Shown: positions 7,603 through 19,055, counted from the stretch's first letter. The stretch is 47,826 nt of DNA from Chitinophagaceae bacterium (GCA_028288405.1 JAQBNS010000142.1:1-47826), one strand, 5' to 3'. Numbers and translations: made by a program. Notes: generated by a model from the letters alone, not told the origin.

Positions 7603-7715
7603 GAAGTTGTTAGTTATTAGTTATTAGTTGTTAGTAGGGGATTAGGGGCAAGACACTTAGTAATAAAGTAATCAGTAAGAATTAGCGGAACTAACAACTA
7701 ACAACTAACAACTTC
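7603..7715. repeat. Inverted repeat built from GTTAGTT words
   Basis: The left arm (7603-7635) is GAAGTTGTTAGTTATTAG followed by further TTAGT units. The right arm (7690-7715) is the reverse complement built from ACTAACA units and ends CTTC. The arms pair over about 26 bp around a 54-nt spacer. The stem is made of tandem 7-bp words rather than unique sequence. It lies between the upstream exported-protein start and the nrdA terminator. Confidence 0.75.
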
Positions 7716-7731
7716 ATCACCGTTATTTTGT

Positions 7732-7767
7732 AAAAAAAAAGCTACTCTTTTCAGAGCAGCTTTTTTT
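7732..7767 (-). terminator. Rho-independent terminator of nrdBA
   Basis: Read on the minus strand: A-run, AAGCTGCTCT, loop GAAA, AGAGTAGCTT, then a long T-run. It is an 11-bp stem with one mismatch, starting 17 bp after the nrdA stop. The A- and T-runs on both sides would also let it work in the other direction. Confidence 0.85.
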
Positions 7768-7784
7768 ATGAAATGAGCTAATGC

Positions 7785-10178
7785 TTAAGACCCGCAAGCC
7801 TCGCAGTTTTCCGGATTGTCCAGAGAGCAAGCCATGTCGCTGATCTTTTGTTGTGCGTCGGCTGCAGCAGCTGTGGCAGCGGCAGCGTTGCCGACTGTAC
7901 CGTCTGTTGCCTGTTCTTTGTCGATCGTAAACTTGATCGCATCAGCAGCAGATTTAGAACGCAAGTAGTACATACCTGTTTTCAAACCTTTCTTCCAGGC
8001 GTAGAAGTGCATTGAAGTCAACTTACCGAAGTTCGGTTGGTCTACGAATACGTTCAGGCTTTGGCTTTGGCAGATGTATGCGCCACGATCGGCTGCCATG
8101 TCGATCAATGTTTTTTGTTTCAGTTCCCAAACGGTTTTGTAAAGGTCCTTGATGTTTTGAGGAATTTCGTTGATGCTTTGTACCGAACCGTTTTGTTCGA
8201 TCAAACGCTGCTTCATCTTATCGTTCCACAATCCAAGCTTGATCAAGTCTTTCAACAAGTGTTTGTTCACGATAGCGAACTCACCTGACAATACGCGACG
8301 GCTGTAGATGTTAGACGTATAAGGTTCGAAGCATTCGTTGTTACCTAAGATTTGAGAAGTAGAAGCCGTTGGCATCGGAGCAACCAATAGAGAGTTTCTC
8401 ACACCGTGTTTCTTCACTTCTTTTTTCAAGGCTTCCCAGTTGTATCGGCCTGACTCAGGCGTTACACCCCACATGTCAAATTGGAAAATACCTTTAGATA
8501 CCGGAGAACCTTTGAAGGTTTCGTAAGGGCCTAGCTTCTTAGCCAAATCCATAGAAGCCGTCATGGCTGCGTAATAAATGGTTTCGAAGATGTCTTTGTT
8601 CATGCCCGCTGCTTCCGGAGAATCAAACGGCATACGCATCAGGATGAAAGCATCGGCCAATCCTTGTACACCCAAACCGATCGGACGGTGACGTTTGTTA
8701 GAACGTTCCGCTTCGATTACCGGGTAGTAATTGATGTCGATGATCTTGTTCAGGTTTTTCGTTGCTACGTAAGTAACATCGTATAATTTTTGGTGATCGA
8801 ATACACCGTTGATGACGAATTTAGGCAAAGCCAAAGAAGCCAGGTTACATACCGCTACTTCGTCAGGAGAAGTGAACTCCAAAATCTCTGTACACAAGTT
8901 CGAAGACTTGATGGTACCTAAGTTCTTCTGGTTAGACTTGCGGTTGCAATGGTCTTTGTACAACATGTACGGGTTACCTGTTTCCACTTGCGCTTCCAGG
9001 ATAGCAAACCAAAGTTCTTGCGCTTTGATCGTCTTGCGTGCTTTTCCTTCGCGTTCGTATTTCTCGAACAGGTTTTCAAAATCTTTACCGTATGTATCGG
9101 CAAGACCAGGTGCTTCGTGTGGACAGAACAATGACCAGTCGCCGTTGTCTTCTACGCGCTTCATGAACAAGTCATTTACCCATAGGGCATAGAACAAGTC
9201 ACGCGCACGCATTTCTTCTTTACCGTGGTTCTTTTTCAAGTCCAGGAATTCGAAGATGTCCGCATGCCATGCTTCCAGGTAAATCGCGAAAGCACCTTTA
9301 CGCTTTCCACCGCCCTGGTCTACATAGCGCGCTGTGTCGTTGAATACGCGCAACATCGGGATGATACCGTTAGACGTACCGTTGGTGCCTTTGATGTATG
9401 ATCCTGTAGCGCGGATGTTATGTATGCTCAAACCAATACCGCCGGCAGATTGAGAGATCTTGGCGCATTGTTGTAATGTTTCGTAGATACCGCTGATGCT
9501 GTCTTCTTTCATTGTCAACAGGAAGCAAGATGACAATTGAGGTTTAGGCGTACCGGCGTTGAATAAAGTAGGGGTAGCGTGGGTGAACCATTTTTCAGAG
9601 AGCAAATGATAGGTTTCCACTGCTGCTTCGATGTCGTCCGCGTGAATACCGCAAGCCACACGCATCAGCATGTGCTGAGGTCTTTCAGCGATCTTACCGT
9701 CGAGTTTCAACAGGTAAGATTTTTCCAGGGTTTTGAAACCGAAGTAATCGTATCCGTAGTCACGGTCGTAGATGATCGTAGAATCCAGCTGAGCCGCGTG
9801 GTTACGGATGAATTCGTACGTTTCCTTAGACAACAGCGGAGCATTTTCTCCTGTTTTAGGATCTATATAAGTGTAAAGTCTTTTCATTGTATTCGAGAAA
9901 GACTTACTAGTTTTCTTGTGAAGATTAGACACTGCGATACGCGCTGCAAGGATGGCGTAGTCCGGGTGTTTGGTGGTGAACGATGCCGCCGTTTCAGCCG
10001 CCAAATGGTCCAGCTCTTCGGTGGTCACGCCGTCATACAAACCGTCGATCACACGTTGCGCGATGATAATCGGATTGATGAAGTTCAGGTCCAAGCCATA
10101 GCAAAGCCTCTCAATGCGTGCTGTGATCTTGTCGAATTTTACAGATTCGCGTCTGCCGTCTCGTTTAAGTACTAACAT
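7785..10178 (-). CDS. nrdA: Ribonucleoside-diphosphate reductase class Ia, alpha subunit
   Basis: Large subunit of the aerobic ribonucleotide reductase, which makes dNDPs from NDPs. The 797-residue length is normal for the family. The N-terminal ATP-cone (about 1-90, [18 protein letters not shown]) binds the ATP/dATP activity effector. Active-site cysteines C218 (SSCFLL), C429 (NLCTEI, the thiyl-radical position) and C444 (VAVCNLASL) are all present, together with N427 and E431. The C-terminal redox pair is CEACGS, preceded by a flexible Ala-rich stretch ([14 protein letters not shown]). PMPTAST and MYYLR, the latter with the Tyr pair of the radical pathway, are intact. The sequence follows the mammalian R1 numbering almost without gaps, so it belongs to the eukaryote-like NrdA clade. 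It is the second gene of the nrdB-nrdA operon, 59 bp after nrdB. Confidence 0.97.
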   Translation of the reverse strand: MLVLKRDGRRESVKFDKITARIERLCYGLDLNFINPIIIAQRVIDGLYDGVTTEELDHLAAETAASFTTKHPDYAILAARIAVSNLHKKTSKSFSNTMKRLYTYIDPKTGENAPLLSKETYEFIRNHAAQLDSTIIYDRDYGYDYFGFKTLEKSYLLKLDGKIAERPQHMLMRVACGIHADDIEAAVETYHLLSEKWFTHATPTLFNAGTPKPQLSSCFLLTMKEDSISGIYETLQQCAKISQSAGGIGLSIHNIRATGSYIKGTNGTSNGIIPMLRVFNDTARYVDQGGGKRKGAFAIYLEAWHADIFEFLDLKKNHGKEEMRARDLFYALWVNDLFMKRVEDNGDWSLFCPHEAPGLADTYGKDFENLFEKYEREGKARKTIKAQELWFAILEAQVETGNPYMLYKDHCNRKSNQKNLGTIKSSNLCTEILEFTSPDEVAVCNLASLALPKFVINGVFDHQKLYDVTYVATKNLNKIIDINYYPVIEAERSNKRHRPIGLGVQGLADAFILMRMPFDSPEAAGMNKDIFETIYYAAMTASMDLAKKLGPYETFKGSPVSKGIFQFDMWGVTPESGRYNWEALKKEVKKHGVRNSLLVAPMPTASTSQILGNNECFEPYTSNIYSRRVLSGEFAIVNKHLLKDLIKLGLWNDKMKQRLIEQNGSVQSINEIPQNIKDLYKTVWELKQKTLIDMAADRGAYICQSQSLNVFVDQPNFGKLTSMHFYAWKKGLKTGMYYLRSKSAADAIKFTIDKEQATDGTVGNAAAATAAAADAQQKISDMACSLDNPENCEACGS

Positions 10179-10237
10179 AATTTCTGCTCCCTTTTTTTAA
10201 TGTATTAAGTATTGTTTCCCTTATTAATGAACGATCT

Positions 10238-11224
10238 CTAAAAATCTTCGTCCAGACTAAACTTGTTTGATGCTTTATCGGTCATTACACCGGCTTTTTG
10301 GTATTCCGAAACTCTTTTTTCAAAGAAATTCGTTTTGCCTTGCAGTGAAATCATTTCCATGAAATCAAATGGGTTGGTAGCATTATAATGCTTAGGGCAA
10401 CCCAGCGCTAACAGTAGGCGGTCGGCAACAAACTCAATGTATTGAGACATTAACTTTGAGTTCATACCGATCAAGTCAACAGGCAATGCGTCAACAACGA
10501 ACTCTTGTTCGATCTTCACGGCATCAGCAATGATTTCCAATACTTTTTCCTGAGGCAATTTATTGTCGATGTATTGAGTGTACAGTAAGCAAGCGAAATC
10601 GCAGTGCAATCCTTCGTCTCTTGAGATCAATTCGTTGGAGAAGCTCAAGCCGGGCATCAAGCCTCTTTTTTTCAACCAGAAGATCGAGCAGAAGCTACCG
10701 GAGAAGAAAATACCTTCAATGGCCGCGAAAGCAATCAGACGTTCGATGAAGTTACCGTTGGTGATCCAACGCATGGCCCAGTCCGCTTTGGTTTTTACAC
10801 AAGGCACTGTTTCCAAGGCATTGAACAAATGGTCTTTTTCAGCCGGGTCTTTAACGTACGTGTCGATGAGCAGGGAATAGGTTTCAGAATGGATGTTTTC
10901 CATCATGATCTGAAAACCGTAGAAGCATTTCGCTTCCGGGTATTGTACTTCTTCCAGGAAGCCTGTTGCCAGGTTTTCGTTGACAATACCGTCGCTGGCA
11001 GCGAAGAACGCCAATACGTGACTTACGAAGTGTCTTTCGCCGTCGTTGAGTTTCGCCCAATCCGTTAAATCCTGGGAAAGGTCGATTTCCTCTGCCGTCC
11101 AGAAGCTGGCTTCTGCCTGCTTGTACATCTGCCAAATATCAGAGTATTTGATAGGGAACAGTACAAACCGGTTTTTGTTTTCGGCGAGTAAAGGCTCGTT
11201 AAGATGGTCGTTTTTTGCACTCAT
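10238..11224 (-). CDS. nrdB: Ribonucleoside-diphosphate reductase class Ia, beta subunit
   Basis: Radical-generating small subunit (328 residues) that partners NrdA. The diiron ligands and radical site are visible: D78 (AASDGIV), E109 and H112 (ENIH), radical tyrosine Y116 (HSETYSLL), then a later Glu in AAIEGIFF, and Glu and His in DEGLHCDF. The Tyr rules out the Tyr-less class Ic. The C-terminus NKFSLDEDF matches the acidic peptide with a penultimate Asp and final Phe by which eukaryotic R2 docks on R1, in keeping with the eukaryote-like NrdA next door. It is the first gene of the operon; a well-spaced Bacteroidota promoter lies 128 bp upstream (11352-11382). Confidence 0.97.
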   Translation of the reverse strand: MSAKNDHLNEPLLAENKNRFVLFPIKYSDIWQMYKQAEASFWTAEEIDLSQDLTDWAKLNDGERHFVSHVLAFFAASDGIVNENLATGFLEEVQYPEAKCFYGFQIMMENIHSETYSLLIDTYVKDPAEKDHLFNALETVPCVKTKADWAMRWITNGNFIERLIAFAAIEGIFFSGSFCSIFWLKKRGLMPGLSFSNELISRDEGLHCDFACLLYTQYIDNKLPQEKVLEIIADAVKIEQEFVVDALPVDLIGMNSKLMSQYIEFVADRLLLALGCPKHYNATNPFDFMEMISLQGKTNFFEKRVSEYQKAGVMTDKASNKFSLDEDF

Positions 11225-11351
11225 TTTATGAATAATAATATCGTTTTTTATTTTTGGAATTCCTATTCAGAGGCAACAATTAATGCCCATCAAAAGTTTG
11301 AGCCTAGCTGGTGAATAGAAAAGGTTTTTCAGGTGTCTCTCGGCCTGAATA

Positions 11352-11382
11352 CAAATATGATAAAATCGACCTCGTTTGTCAA
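11352..11382 (-). promoter_or_regulatory. Probable nrdBA promoter, Bacteroidota type
   Basis: On the minus strand TTG (11380-11382), a 20-bp spacer, then CATATTTG (11352-11359), against the consensus TTG-N19-21-TAnnTTTG: 7 of 8 bases in the -7 element. Transcription would start near 11345, giving a leader of about 120 nt before nrdB. Confidence 0.55.
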
Positions 11383-11577
11383 TGTAAGAAATGAGATCAA
11401 AACGTACCGGAGGAGGTTTGTTTATTTCGCTTTAAAGAGCCTATTTTACAGAAAGATAGACACACCTTTTTTAAGTAAAGCTTGTGCGATTTTGGATGAA
11501 TTTGGAGGATTGTTAAATCTTTGAAACTTTTCCACAGGACTTATTTCCCCACGACTGGAGATATTCTCAGGAATTAC

Positions 11578-11608
11578 TTGCTTTATTAGAAATTGTGTGA
11601 TATGTTTG
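11578..11608 (+). promoter_or_regulatory. Probable rplU-rpmA promoter, Bacteroidota type
   Basis: TTG (11578-11580), a 20-bp spacer, then TATGTTTG (11601-11608), an exact match to TTG-N20-TAnnTTTG. The expected start is about 7 bp downstream, leaving a short leader of about 30 nt before rplU. Confidence 0.75.
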
Positions 11609-11645
11609 CAGTCCTTTTCCGAAAAAAATTAACAGGAATAATACC

Positions 11646-11957
11646 ATGTACGCAATTGTAGATATCGCCGGTAAACAACACAAAGTGGAAGCTGGCAAAT
11701 TCATTTATACCAACAGACTGGAGGGCGCAGAAGGTGCTGCCATCAGTTTTGACCAGGTTCTTTTGGTAAGTAACGGAGGTTCAGTAGTAGTTGGTGCTCC
11801 AGTAGTAGCTGGTGCTTCAGTTTCTGGCAAAATCGTAAATCACCTGAAAGACGATAAAGTTCTTATCTTCAAAAAGAAAAGAAGAAAAGGCTACAGAAAA
11901 TTCCAAGGACACAGACAGTGTTTAAGTAAGGTTTTAATCGAAACTATTGTAAATTAA
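11646..11957 (+). CDS. rplU: 50S ribosomal protein L21
   Basis: Ribosomal protein bL21 of 103 residues, the usual length. It binds 23S rRNA in the large subunit near L20. Recognised by the start [17 protein letters not shown], the central beta-barrel, and the basic end motif [15 protein letters not shown] characteristic of the family. It is followed after 7 bp by rpmA, the near-universal bacterial rplU-rpmA pairing, and the two share an upstream promoter (11578-11608) and a downstream terminator (12242-12277). No purine-rich Shine-Dalgarno precedes the ATG (AACAGGAATAATACC), as usual in this phylum. Confidence 0.97.
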   Translation: MYAIVDIAGKQHKVEAGKFIYTNRLEGAEGAAISFDQVLLVSNGGSVVVGAPVVAGASVSGKIVNHLKDDKVLIFKKKRRKGYRKFQGHRQCLSKVLIETIVN

Positions 11958-11964
11958 TTATACT

Positions 11965-12225
11965 ATGGCTCACAAAAAAGGTGCGGGTAGTTCCAAAAAC
12001 GGTCGCGAATCACATAGCAAACGCCTAGGCGTTAAAGTATACGGTGGTCAGTCTACTCAAGCGGGTGGCATCATTGTAAGACAAAGAGGTACAAAACATC
12101 ATCCTGGAAAGAATGTTGGAATCGGAAGAGACCATACATTGTTTGCTTTGATCGATGGCAAAGTAGTCTTCAAAAAAGGCCAAAAAGACCGTTCATTCGT
12201 GTCTATCGAGCCTTTGGAAGCTTAG
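11965..12225 (+). CDS. rpmA: 50S ribosomal protein L27
   Basis: Ribosomal protein bL27 of 86 residues. The N-terminus [16 protein letters not shown] starts directly with the mature, peptidyl-transferase-reaching tail; it lacks the cleavable N-terminal extension found in Firmicutes. The family signature appears as [15 protein letters not shown], followed by [11 protein letters not shown]. It is cotranscribed with rplU (7-bp gap) and ends 16 bp before a strong terminator. Confidence 0.97.
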   Translation: MAHKKGAGSSKNGRESHSKRLGVKVYGGQSTQAGGIIVRQRGTKHHPGKNVGIGRDHTLFALIDGKVVFKKGQKDRSFVSIEPLEA

Positions 12226-12241
12226 TCTTTCCAAAATCATT

Positions 12242-12277
12242 AAAAAGGTCCTGAAATGTTATTTCTGGACCTTTTTG
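12242..12277 (+). terminator. Rho-independent terminator of rplU-rpmA
   Basis: AAAAAGGTCCTGAAAT, loop GTT, ATTTCTGGACCTTTTT: a 16-bp stem with one mismatch, ending in a T-run, 16 bp after the rpmA stop. Confidence 0.9.
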
Positions 12278-12282
12278 TTTTA

Positions 12283-12634
12283 ATGCTGTTTTTGCTCGCA
12301 ATCACGCCTTCTCAGGCTCAGTATTTTGTAAATGGATCTACAGGCTTTGAATCCAATCACAAATTGCCTAAAGGTCATTTCCGGTATTTTAGGACAGGGA
12401 GGCCTTTTGGGAGCCTGGGGGAATCTTTCTTCTGTCCTGCTAACAGATAGTCCAGGAGTTTCTTTATTGATGCGCTATTGACTATTCTCGACCTTTCCAG
12501 TCATGAAGTTTAATCCAGTACATTGAAAGGAGATCACTTCTGTTTCTCTTGCCGGTTTTATCACCAGGTATGTCCTCTACAAGGTAATGAGCAAGGGAGA
12601 GTTTGTAGGGGTAGGGAAATTGTTAGTGAAGTAG
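12283..12634 (+). pseudogene. Remnant of a T9SS cargo gene (signal peptide and sorting domain, middle deleted)
   Basis: Non-functional remains of a secreted protein gene. At 12283 a short signal peptide opens (MLFLLAITPSQAQYF). A frameshifted stretch then encodes Gly/Leu-rich text. From 12469 the frame reads DALLTILDLSSHEV, hits a TAA at 12511-12513, continues SSTLKGDHF, shifts by +1 near 12541, and ends FITRYVLYKVMSKG then EFVGVGKLLVK and a stop at 12632-12634. That tail is a textbook T9SS type-A C-terminal domain. Only about 350 bp separate signal and tail, so most of the mature protein is gone. The plus-strand remnant lies between two terminators, with no visible promoter of its own. Confidence 0.6.
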
Positions 12635-12654
12635 TCATTCAAAAAATGAACAAT

Positions 12655-12689
12655 AAAAAATCCCGGCCACTATTGGCTGGGATTTTTTA
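12655..12689 (-). terminator. Terminator of the lipB-rhomboid operon
   Basis: AAAAAATCCCGGCCA, loop CTAT, TGGCTGGGATTTTTT: a 15-bp stem with one mismatch and A/T-runs on both sides, 17 bp beyond the rhomboid stop codon. It could also stop any read-through from the plus-strand remnant. Confidence 0.88.
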
Positions 12690-12706
12690 GTATAGGGAAT
12701 AATTTT

Positions 12707-13306
12707 TTAGAAAATTCTCCAGCTCAGCAGTTGTTCAAAGAAAGTAATGAGGGTGAAAGGATTTAACACCAGAATATACGCAATACCTATTACGGCTCCA
12801 TAAAAGTGAGCGCCATGGTTGATATTGTCACCAGATTCTGATCTACTTTGGTAGTAAGAATATAATAAGTAAAGTATTGCGAAAATAAAGGCGGGCATTC
12901 CCCCCAGCATTCTATCAAGTGGATGAAGCATGATGGAGGCAAAGATGATAGCTGAAACGCCTCCTGATGCACCTAATGAGCGGTATCCCCGGTTATTGCG
13001 GTGTTTCACAAAGGTTGGTAAATCTGAAAGGACAATTCCTAAAATTAATATAGCAGCCATGTGAAAACTGCCTATACTCGATTCCAGATTGCTTGCTGAA
13101 AAATAGAACGCAAACATGTTGAATAACCAATGTGTAATATTGGAATGAATCAAACCGGAAGTCAAAAAGCGATAATACTCTTTTTTCTCTTCCATACGAT
13201 AGGGATAAAGTATCCAGGCATCGAATAGCCTCCGATTGTTAAACGCAACGAAAGTAAATGCTGAGATAATACCGATCAACAAAAGGGTCATAGAAACTGG
13301 TATCAT
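12707..13306 (-). CDS. Rhomboid-family intramembrane serine protease
   Basis: Polytopic membrane protease (199 residues, about six helices) that cleaves transmembrane substrates within the bilayer. The catalytic serine motif GASG is at 112-115 (S114). The partner histidine lies in NHGAHFYG (H167), and the helix-2 motif HSNITHWLFNMFAF (54-67) provides the conserved H and N that stabilise the oxyanion. These give a complete Ser-His dyad. It is the last gene of the minus-strand operon, 5 bp after the polyprenyl synthase, and a terminator follows. Substrate unknown; there is no cytoplasmic or zinc-ribbon extension. Confidence 0.9.
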   Translation of the reverse strand: MIPVSMTLLLIGIISAFTFVAFNNRRLFDAWILYPYRMEEKKEYYRFLTSGLIHSNITHWLFNMFAFYFSASNLESSIGSFHMAAILILGIVLSDLPTFVKHRNNRGYRSLGASGGVSAIIFASIMLHPLDRMLGGMPAFIFAILYLLYSYYQSRSESGDNINHGAHFYGAVIGIAYILVLNPFTLITFFEQLLSWRIF

Positions 13307-13311
13307 AAAAT

Positions 13312-14283
13312 TTAACTTTCGCGCTCGATTAATTGTGAGATAAATTGTTTCAACTGTCCGCGTCTGAAAATAGATCCTTTCACTTTGGCGAGGCTTTCCA
13401 ATCCGCTGTTGAAGTATTGTTGGATCTGTGCGTTGGCTTCATCGGCTACACCAAGCTTGGTGTATAAACCGGTAACGCCTTTGATTTTTTGCGGGGAGTC
13501 TTTTTCGCTCAGTAGTTTGGTCAGTTCCTGTGCGTCTTTACCTTTGGCCAATTCAGCCGCGCGGATGAGCAAAAATGTTTTTTTATTGCTACTGATGTCA
13601 CCGCCTACTTTTTTGCCGAACTTTACCGGATCACCAAAGGTATCGAGCAAATCATCTTTGAGTTGAAATCCAATACCGATCGCTACACCGGCCTGGTATA
13701 AATAAGCCGTGTCTTTTTTAGGAGCACCGGCCAAAATACCGCCAAGCTGCATGCTGAATCCTAATAACACCGCTGTCTTCAGGCGGATCATCTCCAGGTA
13801 CTCTTCCACGGTCACATCGTTGCGTGTTTCAAACAGCATGTCCAGTTGTTGTCCTTCGCATACATGCGTAGCGCATTGGTTGAATAAAGTGACGACTTGT
13901 TTCAGCACTTCCGGTTCCAGGTCCAGCAACAAATCATACGCTTTCACCAACATTACATCTCCCGAAAGGATAGCAGTGTTGGGATTCCATTTCTCATGCA
14001 CGGTAGCTTGTCCCCTGCGCAAAGGCGCCTGGTCCATGATGTCATCGTGCATCAGGGTGAAGTTGTGAAACACTTCCAGGGATAAAGACGGCTTGATGGC
14101 GCTTTCGTAATCTTCTTTGAAGATGAGGTAGCTGAGTACCGATACCAAAGGTCTCATGCGTTTGCCACCCAGAGCCAGCATGTAATCGATGGGTTCGTAC
14201 AACTCTTTGGGCTTTTCACCAAAAGAAGTTTTGCTCAGTGTCAGATTGATTTTTTTGACGATATTCTCTGTATTGGCAAGCAT
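13312..14283 (-). CDS. Polyprenyl (isoprenyl) diphosphate synthase
   Basis: Trans-prenyltransferase of 323 residues that condenses isopentenyl diphosphate onto an allylic diphosphate. The two Asp-rich Mg-binding motifs are DDIMD at 80-84 (first) and DDLLD at 210-214 (second). The GKRMRP substrate-binding motif is at 40-45 and GQQLD at 144-148. Residues immediately before the first Asp-rich motif (FTLMHDD) lack the bulky aromatic usually linked to very short products, so a geranylgeranyl or longer chain is plausible, for quinones or carotenoids. Product length cannot be fixed from sequence. It lies 4 bp after rnr and 5 bp before the rhomboid gene. Confidence 0.93.
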   Translation of the reverse strand: MLANTENIVKKINLTLSKTSFGEKPKELYEPIDYMLALGGKRMRPLVSVLSYLIFKEDYESAIKPSLSLEVFHNFTLMHDDIMDQAPLRRGQATVHEKWNPNTAILSGDVMLVKAYDLLLDLEPEVLKQVVTLFNQCATHVCEGQQLDMLFETRNDVTVEEYLEMIRLKTAVLLGFSMQLGGILAGAPKKDTAYLYQAGVAIGIGFQLKDDLLDTFGDPVKFGKKVGGDISSNKKTFLLIRAAELAKGKDAQELTKLLSEKDSPQKIKGVTGLYTKLGVADEANAQIQQYFNSGLESLAKVKGSIFRRGQLKQFISQLIERES

Positions 14284-14287
14284 AGTT

Positions 14288-16479
14288 TTATTGTAGCGTA
14301 GCTAATTCTAAGTCTATGGTTCTTTTTTCTAAATCTGTTTTCTTGACTTTCACCAATACCTTGTCGCCGAGGGTATAAAATTTCTTTTTCCCTTTGCCGA
14401 CCAAGCGGTAGTTGTCCGGATCAAACACGTAGTAGTCGTCGGTCATGTCGCTGATGCGCACCATGCCTTCGCACTTGTTACTGATAATTTCGACAAAGAT
14501 ACCAAAGTCTGTGACACCCGAAATCATTCCTTCAAAAGTATCTCCTTCTTTGGCCAGGATAGACATGTATTCTACCTGTTTGTATTTGATGGAAGCACGT
14601 TCTGCTTCGGATGCTTTCTTCTCCATGTCGGAAGAGTGCTGGCATTGTTCTTCCAGCATTTTCTTATCGACCGGTTTGCCCTGGTCCAGGTAATGCTGCA
14701 GCAAGCGATGCACCATCATATCGGGGTAACGGCGAATCGGTGAAGTAAAGTGCGTGTAATGTTTGAAAGCCAGACCAAAGTGCGGTTCTGCTTCTGTGGT
14801 GTAGATCGCTTTGGCCATGGTACGGATCGCTAAACTTTGCAATACGTTTTGTTCCGGTTTGCCTTCTACGTCTACCGATAGTTTGTTTAAGGAAGTAGAA
14901 ATTTTTCCTTCGTCTTCCAAACGTACTTCATAGCCGAATTTTTTTGCAAAGACCGCCAATGCAGCGAGCTTTTCTGAATTCGGATTATCGTGTACACGGT
15001 ATACCATGGTGTTTTTTTCTGCCGGGCCTTTTCTTTGTTTGTAGACGAACTCCGCTACCTTTTTATTGGCCAGCAACATGAAATCTTCAATTAATTTATG
15101 CGCGTCTTTGCGGACTTTGTTCACCACTTCCAGCGGCACGCCTTTTTCATCGAGCTTGAATTTTACTTCTACGCTTTCAAAACTGATTGATCCTTTTCTG
15201 AAACGTTCTTCGCGCAGTTTGTAAGCGATCTTGTTCATCAACAAAATTTCTTTATCGTAATCGCCTTTACCGTTTTCTATCACCTCTTGTACTTCTTCGT
15301 AAGTAAAGCGGCGATCAGAATGGATAATGGTTCTTCCAAACCATTCGTCATGGATCTTTCCTTCTTCGTCTATGTTGAACACGGCAGAGAATGTCAATTT
15401 GTCTTCGTTAGGACGAAGCGAACATAATCCGTTGGATAGTTTTTCCGGAAGCATCGGTACCACACGGTCTACCAGGTAGACAGAGGTAGCACGTTGGCTG
15501 GCTTCTTTTTCCAATACGGAATTCATTTTGACATAATGCGTCACATCGGCAATGTGTACACCGATTTCCCATAACCCATTTTCGAGTGGGCGTATGGAAA
15601 GCGCATCGTCAAAATCTTTCGCATCGAAAGGATCGATGGTAAACGTTGTAATGTTTCTGAAATCTCTTCTGCGTTTGATTTCTTCCGGTGAAATTTTTTC
15701 TGAAATATTTTCCGCATCACGGATAACAGATTCTGCAAATTCATAAGGCAAACCGTATTCTTCTAAGATCGAGTGAATCTCTGCGTCGTTGGTACCGGCC
15801 TTGCCTAAGTTCTTGATGACTTTACCGACAGGACTTTTCGCTCTGCCTGGCCATTCGATAATTTTTACAACAACTTTATCTCCTGTCTCTGCTTTATTCA
15901 CCAGCTCTGCCGGAATAAAAATATCGACATACATTTTTCTGCTGTCTGCTCTCACGAAAGAGAAGCGGTTGGATATTTCTATTTTACCGACAAACTCATC
16001 GCGTTTGCGTTCTATGATTTTGGTGATTTCACCTTCCGGTCCTTTGTGAGGATTGTTGACGGAGTTTTCATACACCATCACTTCCACGATATCGCCGTCC
16101 AATGCGTTTTGCATTTTCATGCCCGATACCCAGATGTCTTTGTCACTGCCTTCTACGATCACATAGGCGTAGCGTGCATTGACAAAATCTACACGGCCTT
16201 GCTTGATGTCGCCGCGCATTTTTTGACCGGCGATTTTCAACTGACCTGTTTTTCCTTTTATGATTTTTCCGTTTTTGATCATCAGGAATACCATGTCTTT
16301 GAAGGCTTCCTGGTCTTGATTTTTTCGGATGTTAAATTCTCGTATCAGATCCGAAATTTTCGGTTTGTGTTCCGATTTTTTTTCTATGAATTTCAGAACC
16401 TGTTCGGGTTCCGGAATATTGGCGTTTGGCTTAGAGCTAGAGGGGGAGTCTTTGGTGGGTCTTTTAGTTTCTTTTTTTC

Positions 16480-16483
<4 letters not shown>
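14288..16483 (-). CDS. rnr: Ribonuclease R
   Basis: Processive 3'-5' exoribonuclease of the RNase II/RNB family (731 residues) that degrades structured RNA. An N-terminal basic Lys/Ser-rich tail (1-40) and a winged-helix-like region precede cold-shock OB domains (about 88-225). The RNB catalytic domain begins around 270; its Mg-binding Asp cluster is DPFDAKDFDD at 284-293. The RNB signature FTSPIRRYPDMMVHRLL comes later, and an S1 domain closes the protein from about 648. It overlaps the upstream ABC ATPase by 4 nt (ATGA), which implies translational coupling. It is complete and unremarkable, apart from sitting in an operon with lipid and transport genes. Confidence 0.95.
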
Positions 16484-18315
<1,832 letters not shown>

Positions 18316-18332
18316 GCTGTTAATCTAATCCC

Positions 18333-19055
18333 CTAATGTGTTCTTATAATTTGTTCGCTCGAAAGCAAAGGTTCATTTCTCAATTTAAGAAATACTTGAG
18401 CCAATAATACTACATCGTCCAAACAATAATCAAGGAGTTCGCGCCTGATGCCATAACTTCTGTAGGCTTCATGTACCATTGATCCGTTGAAACTACTTTT
18501 GGCGGAAGGAATTCCCAGCGTGTAAGCCATTAATTCCAGCGAAGTGTAGTGCTTCCGATCACCAAACTTCCACAGTTCCAAGGTATCCAGGTGTAAGACT
18601 TCCCAAGGTTTTTTACCTGCCAGATCCAGTACCGGCGGGATATTTAATCCGTTGACCAGCATTCTCCGGCAGAGAAAAGGGAAATCAAATTCCTTTCCAT
18701 TATGGGCACAGAGCACCCTAAAACTCTTACGTTTGCTTTGGTCTATGAGTTGTATGAAGCCTTCTAATAATTCCTTTTCATTTTCCCCATGGAAAGTTTT
18801 GGCTCTGAAAATGAGTTGGTTGTCTGACTTATGAAAAAAGCCACAACCTGTAATAAGCACTTTGGAAAATTCAGCATGTATACCGGCTTTTTGTTCATAG
18901 GCTTCTTCCGAATCCATGTCGGGATAGCGTTGTTGCGCTTTTTTGATCCAAAGCGGTTGTCCTGCGTTGTCTAATTGTTGAAAAGAGGAGTAAAGCGGCA
19001 CCGTTTCGATGTCGATAAAAAGTATTTCCTCCAGGGAAAGTTTGGTTAATCTCAT
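18333..19055 (-). CDS. 3'-5' exonuclease, DnaQ/PolB-exo2-like
   Basis: Stand-alone exonuclease of the RNase H fold (240 residues), similar to the predicted PolB-like 3'-5' exonuclease family. Exo I is FIDIETVP (D15, E17). Exo II lies in LCAHNGKEFDFPF, and Exo III is DYCLDDVVLL, with the Asp and Tyr spacing expected for the DEDD group. It could act in DNA repair or RNA trimming. No polymerase or helicase domain is attached. It lies in the lipB operon, 27 bp downstream of the conserved hypothetical and 17 bp upstream of the ABC ATPase. Confidence 0.85.
   Translation of the reverse strand: MRLTKLSLEEILFIDIETVPLYSSFQQLDNAGQPLWIKKAQQRYPDMDSEEAYEQKAGIHAEFSKVLITGCGFFHKSDNQLIFRAKTFHGENEKELLEGFIQLIDQSKRKSFRVLCAHNGKEFDFPFLCRRMLVNGLNIPPVLDLAGKKPWEVLHLDTLELWKFGDRKHYTSLELMAYTLGIPSAKSSFNGSMVHEAYRSYGIRRELLDYCLDDVVLLAQVFLKLRNEPLLSSEQIIRTH

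Larger units (their letters stand above)
11225..11645. other. Divergent regulatory region between nrdB and rplU
   Basis: This 421-bp gap holds a probable leftward promoter for nrdBA and a probable rightward promoter for rplU-rpmA, each listed separately. The small open frame at 11333-11524 has no protein-like features and overlaps the nrd promoter. I looked for an obvious paired NrdR box and a B12 riboswitch near nrdB and saw neither. Confidence 0.6.

Noticed and set aside
9579..10175. Plus-strand frame of 198 codons opposite nrdA
   Set aside because: Fully antisense to the ATP-cone and catalytic-domain coding sequence of nrdA, with no protein-like signature.
11333..11524. Frame of 63 codons upstream of rplU
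   Set aside because: It overlaps the nrdBA promoter, has no family resemblance and ends in ordinary promoter-region DNA.
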